A DNA stretch of 22,719 nt from VFZS01 sp964353255 (GCA_964353255.1 CAYGVJ010000088.1:1-22719); one strand, 5' to 3'; shown: positions 6,835 through 14,754, counted from the stretch's first letter. Program-made: numbers and translations. The notes: generated by a model not told the origin, from the letters alone.

Positions 6835-6850
6835 GCGAACTTGCGTTCGC
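6835..6850. other. Hairpin in the 6818-7037 intergenic region
   Basis: GCGAAC (6835-6840), loop TTGC, GTTCGC (6845-6850) is a perfect 6-bp stem just after the stop at 6817; with no T-tract it is at best a weak terminator. The remaining 187 bp to the next gene hold an AT-rich patch (about 6885-6899), a second palindrome ACGGGC-TT-GCCCGT (6935-6948), and no ORF I would defend. This region probably contains the promoter and leader of the CpaE-like gene. Confidence 0.35.
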
Positions 6851-7037
6851 AGCGGCGGTGTTCTATCCTGGCAGTAGAGCGCCTGAAAAATTAATCATTG
6901 GGGCGCCGGGGAAGCTGGGCACTGTCGTCACCCAACGGGCTTGCCCGTCGGTTGCCAGAACGTGGGAGTTTGCCGTCCTGGCGAGCGATGCAAGTGCTGC
7001 TGTGCTTTTCCGCTAAGGAACCATTGGGGGCAAACCT

Positions 7038-8231
7038 GTGCAGCAACTGACTGTCGGCCTGCTGATCGCCGACGCGGAACTAAGGAATCTGCTTTTGGCA
7101 GCTTTGCGCGACCTCCCGGTTCGCATAGTGACGAACCTGACCAGGTTGGTGCAGAGCGAGGAACTGATAATCGAAAGCGAGCTGAGGCGCTCCGCCCCGG
7201 ATGCCGTCTTCGTGGAAATCAGCGCGTTGGGCGACCGCCTTCCCGGTGTGATCTGTGCGCTCAGAGCTAATGGCTCTCAGTCGGCGGTCATTGCCATCCA
7301 GGCTGAGCCTGAATCGGATGCGCTCCTGGCGGCCGTACGCGCTGGCGCCCACGACTTTCTGTACCCTCCGCTGGACGAACCAGCCCTGCGCCAGCTTCTG
7401 GAACGTATCGCCACCCGGCAGGAGAGCCGCCAGCCCCCGCGGCCGCCCGCCCCGAGCCTCGGGTTCCTTTCGGCTACCGGAGGTTGCGGCGGCAGCACCC
7501 TGGCCTGCCATTACGCCGTCGAGCTCTGCCGGATCACCGACCGTCGCGTTCTGCTGGCTGACTTCGACACCGTCGCTGGCACGGCCGGATTCTGGATGCG
7601 CACCGGAAACACCTACTCCATCCTTGATGTGGCCCAGAACCTGCACCGGCTGGACGCCAGTCTGTGGAGCGGGCTGGCGATCAACGTGCAACCCCTCCTC
7701 GACGTAGTCCCGGCCCCGGCCGACATTGTGCCCGAGGAGCCCCTCGAACCTGAACAGCTCCTGGAGATACTGCGCTTCGCCCGCAGCCATTACGACTGGG
7801 TGGTGGCGGATCTGGGGCCCAGCCTGACGCGGTCTTCGCTGATGTTGCTCCGCGAGCTGACCAGGCTGTACCTGGTCTCCACGGCCGAGGTGCCGGCGCT
7901 CTACCAGGCCCGGCGTGTCCTGTTCAAGCTGCTCTCCATCGGCTACCCCCAGGAGCGCGTTCAGTTGGTCCTCAGCCGGGTCCGCAAGCATCAGCAGGTC
8001 CAGGCCAACGACGTCGCCCAAGCACTCGGGTGGCCCCTGGAAATGGTTTTGCCCGAGGACAGTCCGGAGGTTGAGGAGGCTCACGGCGAGGGCCGCCTCA
8101 TCTCGCCGAAATGCGACTTGGCGAAGCGCATGGCCGAGCTCGCCGGCCGGCTGGTCGGTCCCCAGCCAGAGCGGAAGAGAAACGGACTATGGTCCGCTAT
8201 CTTCAGGCAGTCCCAGCCAGAGGGAGCCTAG
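7038..8231 (+). CDS. CpaE/TadZ-like protein: receiver-like domain plus MinD-type ATPase with degenerate P-loop
   Basis: TadZ/CpaE proteins are MinD/ParA relatives that localise type IVc (Tad) pilus machinery at the cell pole. This 397-aa protein has an atypical receiver-like domain (about 4-125, ending in GAHDFLYPPLDEPALRQLL), a Pro/Arg-rich linker (130-140), and a MinD-type ATPase domain (about 141-370). The P-loop reads ATGGCGGST (146-154), where the deviant Walker A of active members is KGGxGKST; both lysines are absent. LLADFD (172-177) is the second conserved strand and VVADLGPS the Walker B region. A Lys/Arg-rich tail follows (about 374-383). The GTG at 7038 is preceded by GGGGG at 7 nt. 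No tad/cpa pilus genes are near, so it is an orphan here. Cytoplasmic. Confidence 0.8.
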   Translation: MQQLTVGLLIADAELRNLLLAALRDLPVRIVTNLTRLVQSEELIIESELRRSAPDAVFVEISALGDRLPGVICALRANGSQSAVIAIQAEPESDALLAAVRAGAHDFLYPPLDEPALRQLLERIATRQESRQPPRPPAPSLGFLSATGGCGGSTLACHYAVELCRITDRRVLLADFDTVAGTAGFWMRTGNTYSILDVAQNLHRLDASLWSGLAINVQPLLDVVPAPADIVPEEPLEPEQLLEILRFARSHYDWVVADLGPSLTRSSLMLLRELTRLYLVSTAEVPALYQARRVLFKLLSIGYPQERVQLVLSRVRKHQQVQANDVAQALGWPLEMVLPEDSPEVEEAHGEGRLISPKCDLAKRMAELAGRLVGPQPERKRNGLWSAIFRQSQPEGA

Positions 8232-8271
8232 CTGCGGCCCGCCGGGGGACACCCAAACTGCGCCCCGATCC

Positions 8272-9273
8272 CTACTTGAACCAATACAGCAGGATGCCGT
8301 AGCCCACGCCGGCTTCGTCGGCGCTGCGGGCCGACTGGAACGCCATGAAGCGCCCGTCGGTTGAGACCACCGGGTTAGAGGCTTTGTAGCCCGCGTAGTC
8401 GTTGAAGAAGGTCAGGCGCGTGAAGTCCTTCCCCGTGCCGTCCAGCCGCAGCTTCCAGATATCGATCTGCCCCGAGCCGCCCCGTCCGCCCAGCTTCTCA
8501 ACCTGGCGGTCGGCTTCCACGCAGGTGTACTGGCCGTCGGGGAAAATGCCCTCCGGCTCGTTGTAAGTGCCGGGCGCCTTCGAGAAATTGGTCACCACGC
8601 CGGTGCGGAGGTCAATGCCCATCACCGAGGCGGTGTTGTTGGGCTCGTAGCAGGTGAAGATCATCTTGGCGTCGTTGTCGTAGAAGTCCTGGGCCTCGAG
8701 GGTGCAGCTACGGTCCTTGCTCTCGTAGACCGTCTTCTTGTTGACGATGCTGGGGCCCGAGGGATCGACTTCCGCCACCACCAGGCGCGAGGAGCCCTTG
8801 GGCATCTCCGGATACTGTGCGCTGGTCTCGGAGAAGGCGATTTTGAGGCTCTTCTTGGAGATGGCGGCGCCCTCGCTCATCTTGTCGTTCAGCCGGACGG
8901 GCTTGGAGCCTGGCTGCTTGCTCAGGAACCATAGCTCGTTTTCCTGGGAGCGGCTGGCGCGGATGTCTTTGAAGCGCTCCGGCCCGATGAGGATGTAGTC
9001 GCCGGTGACCAGGTGCATCACGCGCAGGAAGGCCGCGCCGGGCACGTTGCAGGTCAGGCAGCGGATCACCCGCGTCTTCAGGTCGATGATGAAAGCGTCG
9101 CCGAAGCTCTTGTTCATGAAGGCGACGCGTTGGTTGTCGGGGGAAATGTCGGCGCGCTCGCCGAAGTGCGCGAGGACCTCGATATTCTTCGGAAGCTGCT
9201 CCAGCGGGCTGCCCGGCTGGCGCTGCGCCAGCAGCGGAACAGCCAACAAAACGAAACCTGCGAATAGCCTCAT
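8272..9273 (-). CDS. Secreted WD40-like (PD40/TolB-type) beta-propeller protein
   Basis: A 333-aa protein with a signal peptide (MRLFAGFVLLAVPLLAQ, cleaved about residue 16) followed by repeated blades of the PD40 type. Blade-like motifs include ISPDNQRVAFMNK, TGDYILIG, ENELWFLSKQPGSKPVRL, KIAFSETSAQ, IDIWKLRLDGTGKDFTRLTFF and VVSTDGRFMAFQSAR, the last two being the classic TolB/PD40 pattern. No catalytic domain is seen, so a binding or scaffold role is likely but unproven. The ATG (9273-9271) overlaps the murB stop as ATGA, and its ribosome binding site (AGGAGA, 6 nt upstream) is partly built from the heptanucleotide repeat at 9282-9309. Expression should therefore be coupled to murB. Confidence 0.82.
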   Translation of the reverse strand: MRLFAGFVLLAVPLLAQRQPGSPLEQLPKNIEVLAHFGERADISPDNQRVAFMNKSFGDAFIIDLKTRVIRCLTCNVPGAAFLRVMHLVTGDYILIGPERFKDIRASRSQENELWFLSKQPGSKPVRLNDKMSEGAAISKKSLKIAFSETSAQYPEMPKGSSRLVVAEVDPSGPSIVNKKTVYESKDRSCTLEAQDFYDNDAKMIFTCYEPNNTASVMGIDLRTGVVTNFSKAPGTYNEPEGIFPDGQYTCVEADRQVEKLGGRGGSGQIDIWKLRLDGTGKDFTRLTFFNDYAGYKASNPVVSTDGRFMAFQSARSADEAGVGYGILLYWFK

Positions 9274-10280
9274 CTGATCTCTCCTGACTCCTGACTTCTG
9301 ACTTCTGACTCCTTCTCAAACCCCAGGTACTGCACTTCCTCCTCGAGCTCCAGGCCGAAGCGTTCTTTCACGCGCCGCTTCAGCTCCGCGATCAGCGCGC
9401 AAAGATCGCGCGCCGTGCCCGTGCCGGCGTTGTAGATCAGGTTGGCGTGGTAGTCAGCCACCCGCACATCGCCTCTGGCCAGACCTTTCGAGCCGGCCTG
9501 GTCGAGAAACCACGCGGCCGGCACTTTGCCCTCGCGGACGACCTCCGGCGGCGCCAAGTCGCGCGTCGGCTGCGGCAGCCCGCGCCAAAGCAGGTTCTTG
9601 AAGATGCTGCCGGCGCAGCGCATCTCGGGCGGGTATTTTTGGCGCCGCAGGGCGACGATATCCTCCGACCGCCGGCGCAACGCGCTGGCGTCGCCGGGCT
9701 CCAGCGCCACCTCGACGCTGAGGATGACCCAGTCCTTGCGGCGCTTGAAGACGCTCTCCCGGTAAGCGAACTCGCATTCGGGGTTACGCAGTGCCCGCAC
9801 CATAACGCCGTCGAAGAAGTGGACCTCGCGCGCCACCTCTGAGATGGAGCGGCCGTACGCTCCGACGTTGCCGTACACGGCGCCGCCCACCGAGCCGGGA
9901 ATGCCTGCCAGCGTCTCCAGGCCCGCCAGGCCCGCGCTGCCGGCTGCGTTCACGAGGCCCTCGAGTTCGGCCCCCGCTTCCGCCGACACGCGCTGGGAGC
10001 GTACCTCGACTTTGCCGCCCGTGAACCGCAGGACCACGCCGCGATACCCCGCGTCCGAGACAATCAGATTGGTGCCTCCGCCGATTACGGCGCAATCGAG
10101 CCCGTTGCTGCGCGCCAGGCGCAGCGCCTCCAGGAAGCACTCGACACGGGAGCTCTCGGCGTAAACGTCCGCCGGCCCGCCGATTCCGAAGCGGGTGTGC
10201 GCGGCCAGCCGCTCTCCGGCGGAAACGTGCACATTAGGAATCTCGGCCAGACGCGCCAGCGTCTCCTGGATACCGGACAT
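9270..10280 (-). CDS. murB: UDP-N-acetylenolpyruvoylglucosamine reductase
   Basis: MurB reduces UDP-GlcNAc-enolpyruvate to UDP-MurNAc with NADPH and FAD, in the cytoplasm. It is 336 aa from the ATG at 10280. FAD-binding motifs are GGGTNLIVSD (about 67-76) and GIPGSVGGAVYGNVGAYG (126-143). The catalytic serine is Ser225 in CAGSIFKN, Arg174 lies in FAYRES, and Glu315 in LEEEVQYLG is the second acid. After the normal family end (YLGF) a tail of about 13 residues, EKESEVRSQESGEIR, is encoded by the heptanucleotide repeat and looks accidental. A TATAAT box sits 7 nt before the ATG and there is no ribosome binding site, so a leaderless start at 10280 is likely; a GTG at 10286 is an alternative. It stands alone here, away from the usual mur cluster. 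Confidence 0.95.
   Translation of the reverse strand: MSGIQETLARLAEIPNVHVSAGERLAAHTRFGIGGPADVYAESSRVECFLEALRLARSNGLDCAVIGGGTNLIVSDAGYRGVVLRFTGGKVEVRSQRVSAEAGAELEGLVNAAGSAGLAGLETLAGIPGSVGGAVYGNVGAYGRSISEVAREVHFFDGVMVRALRNPECEFAYRESVFKRRKDWVILSVEVALEPGDASALRRRSEDIVALRRQKYPPEMRCAGSIFKNLLWRGLPQPTRDLAPPEVVREGKVPAAWFLDQAGSKGLARGDVRVADYHANLIYNAGTGTARDLCALIAELKRRVKERFGLELEEEVQYLGFEKESEVRSQESGEIR
9282..9309 (-). repeat. Four tandem 7-bp repeats at the murB 3' end
   Basis: Read on the plus strand the units are TCCTGAC, TCCTGAC, TTCTGAC, TTCTGAC; on the coding strand GTCAGAA x2 then GTCAGGA x2. They encode the SEVRSQESG tail of MurB, and the last unit plus GA supplies the AGGAGA ribosome binding site of the downstream gene. 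Since 7 is not a multiple of 3, a change in copy number would shift the murB reading frame. Confidence 0.85.
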
Positions 10281-10287
10281 CTGCACA

Positions 10288-10293
10288 ATTATA
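10288..10293 (-). promoter_or_regulatory. TATAAT -10 box of murB, leaderless arrangement
   Basis: A perfect TATAAT (10293-10288 on the minus strand) ends 7 nt before the murB ATG at 10280. Transcription from it would start at about the A of the start codon. No consensus -35 is seen. Confidence 0.55.
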
Positions 10294-10321
10294 GAGGACG
10301 CGCTCGAAGCTCATGGAGCGG

Positions 10322-10327
10322 TACAAT
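10322..10327 (+). promoter_or_regulatory. TACAAT -10 box of the DUF4010 gene, leaderless arrangement
   Basis: TACAAT is followed by 7 nt and the ATG at 10335. It is the divergent partner of the murB box; the two -10 hexamers are only about 28 bp apart, so the two promoters must overlap and may compete. Confidence 0.5.
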
Positions 10328-10334
10328 CCGGGGC

Positions 10335-11576
10335 ATGGAGGTTCACGAGGTACTGCGGAGCGCCGGTGAGGCTCTGCTCATCGGTTTCCTGGTAGGCGCC
10401 GAGCGGGAATCCTCGCGCGGGGAGGGCGAGACGCAGCCGGGAGTCCGGGATTTCATTCTGATCGCGCTGGTGGGAGCGATCTGCGGGCTGCTTCAGAACC
10501 CTTGGCTGACGGTGGGGGCGCTGGTCTCGATCGCGGGCCTGCTGGCGCTGTTTCACTTCCAGGTGGCGGACCGCTCCGGGGTCACCACGGAAATGGCCGC
10601 CGTCGCCACGTTTTGCCTGGGGTTTCTCACGGCGAGTCCCGGCGCGACGGTGGGCCACCAGCTTGCGGTCGGGCTGACCGTGGTGGTGGTGGTCTTCCTG
10701 GATGCCAAGCGCGCGCTACACAAATTTATCCGGGTGACGATCACCGAAACCGAGTTCAACGACACGCTGCGGTTTCTGGCCATCATCTTCGTGATCTACC
10801 CGGTGCTGCCGGAGGGGGCGTTCGGCCCGTTCGGCTTCTTCGCGCCGCGCCAGGTGTGGATTTTCGTGATCCTGGTGTCCTCGATCTCCTATGCCGGCTA
10901 CTTTCTGGAGAAGTTCCTGGGCGCGCGGGCGGGGCTAAGACTGGCCGGGCTGGTGGGCGGCCTGGCCTCGAGCACGGCCGCCACGGCCTCGCTGGCCCGG
11001 AGCTGCCGCGAGGAACCGGAGAAGCTGCCGGTTTACTGGCAGGCGGCAGTGATGGCCAATACGGTGCAGTTCCCGCGAGTGCTCGTGATCCTTTACGCGG
11101 TGAACCCGGAACTGGCCCGCGCCAGCGCCGTCCCGCTGCTGGCCATGGCCGCCGCCGGGACGCTGTTTTCGCTGGTGCTGCTGCGGGCCGGCAAGGGCGA
11201 TGGGCTGCCGGCGGGGATGGGTCTTCGCAACCCGTTCCGCCTCATGCCGGCCCTCACGTTCGGAGCGCTCTTCAGCGCGATCGTGTTCCTGAGCAAGGCG
11301 GCGAGCGCGGCCTTGGGGGGAGTGGCTGTCTACTGGGTAAGCGCTTTGGGCGGCTCGGTGGACGTGGATGCCGTGGTGCTGTCTGCCTCGAGTCTGGTCC
11401 GGGGCGGCGTGGTGGGGGTGGGCGCGGCGGAGGCGAGCATCTTGCTGGGCCTGCTGGCCAATGCGGTGGTCAAGAGCCTGATTGCAGCGTATGCCGGAAC
11501 CACGGGCTTGGCCGTGCGGCTGGCGGGCGCCTTTGTGGTGATGTTCGGCGTCGGCGCCCTGGCCTGGCTGCTCTAA
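10335..11576 (+). CDS. MgtC/SapB-DUF4010 family integral membrane protein
   Basis: A 413-aa membrane protein with about ten or more hydrophobic helices. The N-terminal part has the MgtC-like signature GFLVGAERE (17-25) and VRDFILIALVGAICGLL (37-53). The C-terminal half, about 195-413, is the DUF4010 domain, with LRLAGLVGGLASSTAATASLA as its clearest landmark. MgtC proteins are linked to magnesium limitation and survival in hosts, but for the long DUF4010 members no function is established; a transport role is a guess. The ATG at 10335 has no ribosome binding site but has a -10 box 7 nt upstream. The TAA stop (11574-11576) interlocks with the TAG stop of the convergent MFS gene (11575-11573), leaving no room for a terminator. 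Confidence 0.85.
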   Translation: MEVHEVLRSAGEALLIGFLVGAERESSRGEGETQPGVRDFILIALVGAICGLLQNPWLTVGALVSIAGLLALFHFQVADRSGVTTEMAAVATFCLGFLTASPGATVGHQLAVGLTVVVVVFLDAKRALHKFIRVTITETEFNDTLRFLAIIFVIYPVLPEGAFGPFGFFAPRQVWIFVILVSSISYAGYFLEKFLGARAGLRLAGLVGGLASSTAATASLARSCREEPEKLPVYWQAAVMANTVQFPRVLVILYAVNPELARASAVPLLAMAAAGTLFSLVLLRAGKGDGLPAGMGLRNPFRLMPALTFGALFSAIVFLSKAASAALGGVAVYWVSALGGSVDVDAVVLSASSLVRGGVVGVGAAEASILLGLLANAVVKSLIAAYAGTTGLAVRLAGAFVVMFGVGALAWLL

Positions 11577-12781
11577 GACGCTGCCCCGGTTTTTCGCGCG
11601 ATCAGCGCCTGGAACCCGCCGACCAGCAGAGTGGCGGCCAGGCTGACCAGCAGCGCGCGGCGCAGGCCGTAGGCCTGGGCGAGGTGTCCCACCAGCCAGG
11701 GCAGCGTCATGCCTCCGGCCAGCGCAATCGAGAACAGGATGCCGAAAACCGTGCCCGAGTGCTCCTCGAACCGGCTGCCGGCCTGGCCGAGGACCGTCGG
11801 GTAGATACTCGCCGCGCTCAGGCCGATGAGCACCACTCCCAAGGCTGCCATCCGGCCGTCATGCGCGGCCAGCAGCACCGCGATGCCCACTGCCGTACCA
11901 AGCACGCCCGCCAGCACCAGCGCCGGGCCGCTCACGCGCAGCAGCAAGCGGCTCGAGACCACGCGGGCAAGCATGATCGAACCCCACAGGGCGGCCAGCA
12001 GGTAGGAAGCCAGGCTGATCGGCAAGTGCAGTTCGCCGGTCAGATACACCGAAGTGTAGCCGCCCAGGACGAACTCGGCGCCCGACTCGAAGAACAGCAG
12101 GAAGCCGAACAGCAGAACCAGCGGGCGCCGTGCCAGCCGGGCGACCTCCTTGAGCGGCAGGCCCGCGGCGCGGCGCGGCGGCGGAAACCTCAGAACCAGG
12201 CAGACGACCGACAGGGTCAGGCTGAAGGCCGCCCCCAGTTGCAGGATGCGGGCCAGTCCCAAGGTTTCAAGCAGGGAGCCGATGACGAATGGCAGCAGCA
12301 AGGCGCCCACGCCGAAGAAGACGCCCAGCCAGTTGAGGGCAGAACTCTTGCGGCGCGGGTCCGTGTGGAGGTCGGCGATCAGCGTGTTGGTGGCGCCATT
12401 CAGCGCGCCGCCGCCCGCGCCCACCATCAAGGCGGCCACCAGCAGCGTGCCGTAGTCCCCGGCTCCGGCCAGAACCAGCAGCGCCAGCGCGGCCATAGCC
12501 GCGCCCCCGGCCAGCGGGAGTTTCTTGCCGAACCGGTCGGTGAGTGGGCCCAGCGCCAGCATCGTCACCAGCATGGCGAAGTTCATGGTGAGAAACAGCG
12601 TGCCGGCTTGGGCCAGCTCGACGTGCAGGCGCGCGGAAAGCAGCGGAAGCAGCGCGCCCAGCAGCGCCACCACCATGCCGAAGACCAGCATGCCCCCGCA
12701 GGCGGCCGAAGTTAGCGCCGCGGTGCTCATGGCCGGCCGAAGAAGCGCCTGGTGAAGGCCTCGACAGCTTTGGGCCGACAT
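11573..12781 (-). CDS. Major facilitator superfamily transporter, probably for a sugar
   Basis: A 402-aa protein with about twelve hydrophobic helices. The loop between helices 2 and 3 reads LGPLTDRFGKKLPL (the GxLaDrxGrkx motif A of the superfamily), and a long internal loop near DLHTDPRRKSSALNWLG precedes helix 5. The ATG at 12781 shares its A with the TGA stop of the upstream ROK gene and is preceded by AAAGGAG at 4 nt, so the pair is translationally coupled; a later ATG at 12730 is less well supported. Pairing with a ROK kinase suggests uptake of the sugar that the kinase phosphorylates. I cannot assign a subfamily or substrate. Confidence 0.85.
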   Translation of the reverse strand: MSAQSCRGLHQALLRPAMSTAALTSAACGGMLVFGMVVALLGALLPLLSARLHVELAQAGTLFLTMNFAMLVTMLALGPLTDRFGKKLPLAGGAAMAALALLVLAGAGDYGTLLVAALMVGAGGGALNGATNTLIADLHTDPRRKSSALNWLGVFFGVGALLLPFVIGSLLETLGLARILQLGAAFSLTLSVVCLVLRFPPPRRAAGLPLKEVARLARRPLVLLFGFLLFFESGAEFVLGGYTSVYLTGELHLPISLASYLLAALWGSIMLARVVSSRLLLRVSGPALVLAGVLGTAVGIAVLLAAHDGRMAALGVVLIGLSAASIYPTVLGQAGSRFEEHSGTVFGILFSIALAGGMTLPWLVGHLAQAYGLRRALLVSLAATLLVGGFQALIARKTGAAS

Positions 12782-13698
12782 CAATCTCCTTTCAGCAGGG
12801 CCAGACGGGCGGCGCCGAGCAGACCGGCGTCCTCGCCGAGCCGGCTCAGCTCGATGCGGACCTGCCGCGCGGCCTGGGGTTGCGCCCAGCGGAGCACTTG
12901 GGAGCGAATCGTGGCCAGCAGCATGTCCCCGATTTGCATCAGGCCGCCGCCCAGCACCACCATCTGGGGGTTCAACAGGCTGACGATGTTGGCCACTCCC
13001 ATGGCCAGCCAGGAGGCGGTTTCCTCCAGCACGGCGCGGGCCGTCCGGTCGCCCAGGCGGGCTCGGGTAGCGACGGCTTCCGGGGACAAGCCCCAGAGCC
13101 CGGCAGCGGCGGCGCGGCGAGCCACGGCCGGCCCGGCCGCTTCGGCTTCGAAGCAGCCCATCTGCCCGTAGATTTCCTGGTAGCGCGGGTCCAGGGCGAA
13201 CCAGCCTGCGGCGCCCGCGATGCCGCCGGCCCCACGGCACAGCCGGCCCCCGGTGATGATGCCGGCGCCAATGCCGGTTCCCACGGCCAGGAAGACCACA
13301 TCCTCGAGTCCTTGCGCCACGCCCAGCCACTGCTCGCCCAGAACGTAGGCCGACCGATCGCTGTCGATGACCGCCGCCACCGGCAGCCGCCCGGCGAGCC
13401 ACTCGCGCAGGGGGATCTGGTCCCGGCCCCACAGGTTCGGGGCCCAGGCCCTGCCGGTCTCGGGGAAGTAAATGCCGGGCACAGCCACGCCGGCGGCGCC
13501 GATCTGCTCCCAGCCGAGGGAGGCGGCGGCCAGGGCCTCGCCGGCTAGCTCCACAAGCTGCTCGACCGACGCCTGGGGGCTGGCCTTCTCGGCCGGGTAT
13601 TTCAGCTTGCTCAGGAAGGTCCCGTCGGAGCCGACCACGGCCACCGCGGTTTTGGTCCCGCCCAGGTCCGCGGCCACGACGCGCTCCAGGGCTTCCAT
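12781..13698 (-). CDS. ROK-family sugar kinase-like protein with altered sugar-binding motif
   Basis: ROK proteins are glucokinases, other hexose kinases or repressors. This 305-aa protein has no N-terminal DNA-binding domain. The phosphate-binding DLGGTK is at 11-16, GVAVPG at 70-75, the catalytic Asp is D114 (in DSDRSAYVLGE, where NDAN-type sequences are usual), and GTGIGAGIITGG covers 140-151. The sugar-binding E-x-G-H motif is replaced by A163-A-G-W166, and of the CxCGxxGCxE zinc site only GCFE remains. Hence either the substrate differs from glucose or the enzyme is weak. I start at the ATG at 13698 (MEALERVV) because CATAAT lies 7 nt before it; an ATG at 13707 is possible. The gene is coupled to the MFS transporter downstream. 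Cytoplasmic. Confidence 0.82.
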   Translation of the reverse strand: MEALERVVAADLGGTKTAVAVVGSDGTFLSKLKYPAEKASPQASVEQLVELAGEALAAASLGWEQIGAAGVAVPGIYFPETGRAWAPNLWGRDQIPLREWLAGRLPVAAVIDSDRSAYVLGEQWLGVAQGLEDVVFLAVGTGIGAGIITGGRLCRGAGGIAGAAGWFALDPRYQEIYGQMGCFEAEAAGPAVARRAAAAGLWGLSPEAVATRARLGDRTARAVLEETASWLAMGVANIVSLLNPQMVVLGGGLMQIGDMLLATIRSQVLRWAQPQAARQVRIELSRLGEDAGLLGAARLALLKGD

Positions 13699-13705
13699 CC
13701 CGGCC

Positions 13706-13711
13706 ATTATG
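13706..13711 (-). promoter_or_regulatory. CATAAT -10-like box of the ROK gene
   Basis: CATAAT (13711-13706, minus strand) is followed by 7 nt (GGCCGGG) and the ATG at 13698. The spacing suggests a leaderless transcript. It overlaps an alternative upstream ATG at 13707. Confidence 0.4.
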
Positions 13712-13796
13712 CAACGTTTGCGGGTGCGGGAAAAGCCATTTCCGAATTTACTTGCAAACCGGACCCCTTTTGAGGCAATCTGAAGAGCTTTGCCCT

Positions 13797-14750
13797 ATGC
13801 GGGTCCGAGTGCTATACCACGACCACTGCTTTGACGGCGCCGCCGCCGCGGCTTACTTCTGCCGCTTCCTGGAAGAGAAGTTCCATCCCGGGGCGGAGTT
13901 CGTCTTCACGGGCCTGGCGCACAAGGCTACGGAGTTGTTCGAGGAGGGCATGTTCGACGGCGAGGAGAACGCCATCGTGGATTTCAAGTACTCCCCGGAT
14001 CCGCGCGTCACCTGGTGGTTCGACCACCATCAGAGCGCCTTCTTGCAGCCGGAAGACGCCGAGCACTTCGAGCGCGAGCGGAGCGAGAAGAAGATGTACG
14101 ACCCCGGCTTCCGCTCGTGCACCAATCTCATCGCCACGGTGGCGCGCGAGAAGTGGGGGTTCCAGGCCCCCGATCTGGCGGAGCTGCTGAGCTGGGCGGA
14201 GATTATCGACGGGGCGCAGTATCCCGACGCCAAGGCGGCGGTCGAGCTGGCCGCGCCGCCGCTGAAGCTGATGACGGTGATCGAGGGGGTGAGAGGCTCG
14301 GAGCTGGTGCAGCAGATCATCCGCTGGATGCAGCGCCGGAGGCTTGAAGAGATCGCCGCCCAGCCGGCGGTCGAGGAAGTCTGGGGGCCCCTCTACCGGC
14401 AGCACCTGGAGTCGATCGAGATCATCCGCCGGCAGGCGGAAGCCCGGGGCGGCGTGGTGTTCTTCGACCTGATCGGCAACGACCTGGAGGGCTACAACAA
14501 GTTCATTCCCTACTACCTGTTTCCGGAGTCCCTCTACACGGTCTCGGTGAGCGTTTCCAGTTTCCGCACCAAGGTATCCGTAGGCTCGAACCCTTGGGCC
14601 CCGGTGGAGCTGACGCACAACCTGGCGAGCATCTGCGAACGCTACGGGGGCGGCGGCCACCCCCGCGTGGGCGCCATCAGCTTCGAGAAAGGGGCGGTGG
14701 AAGAGGCGCGCCGGGTGGCGCGGGAGATCGCCGGGGAGCTGAGCCGGTAG
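13797..14750 (+). CDS. DHH-family phosphoesterase
   Basis: DHH/DHHA1 proteins cleave phosphodiesters such as nanoRNA, pAp or cyclic dinucleotides using two metal ions. In this 317-aa protein motif I is HDHCFDG (8-14), motif II Asp62 (VDFKYSPD), motif III FDHH (75-78), and the C-terminal substrate-binding motif is GGGGH (about 284-288). A helical segment (about 125-200) links the two lobes, with a further aspartate-bearing motif near SWAEIIDGAQYPD (about 137-149). There is no signal peptide and no CBS or GGDEF domain. The ATG at 13797 immediately precedes RVRVLYHDHCFDG; GAAGAG at about 10 nt is a weak ribosome binding site. The substrate could be an oligonucleotide or a dinucleotide; sequence alone does not decide. 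Confidence 0.88.
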   Translation: MRVRVLYHDHCFDGAAAAAYFCRFLEEKFHPGAEFVFTGLAHKATELFEEGMFDGEENAIVDFKYSPDPRVTWWFDHHQSAFLQPEDAEHFERERSEKKMYDPGFRSCTNLIATVAREKWGFQAPDLAELLSWAEIIDGAQYPDAKAAVELAAPPLKLMTVIEGVRGSELVQQIIRWMQRRRLEEIAAQPAVEEVWGPLYRQHLESIEIIRRQAEARGGVVFFDLIGNDLEGYNKFIPYYLFPESLYTVSVSVSSFRTKVSVGSNPWAPVELTHNLASICERYGGGGHPRVGAISFEKGAVEEARRVAREIAGELSR

Positions 14751-14754
14751 AGAC

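Noticed and set aside
6818..7037. Cyclic di-GMP (GEMM) riboswitch upstream of the CpaE-like gene
   Set aside because: Short GEMM-like words occur (GCAAACC, GATGCAAG) but not in the conserved order or with the needed stems.
9282..9309. CRISPR-like repeat
   Set aside because: The units are contiguous 7-mers with no spacers.
10502..12715. Very long plus-strand open frame
   Set aside because: It runs out of frame through the DUF4010 gene and antisense to the MFS gene; its low-complexity Gly/Arg/Gln composition is typical of shadow frames in GC-rich DNA.
12782..13714. Open frame fusing upstream sequence to the MFS transporter
   Set aside because: The extra part is the ROK gene read in the wrong frame; the MFS start at 12781 has its own AAAGGAG site.
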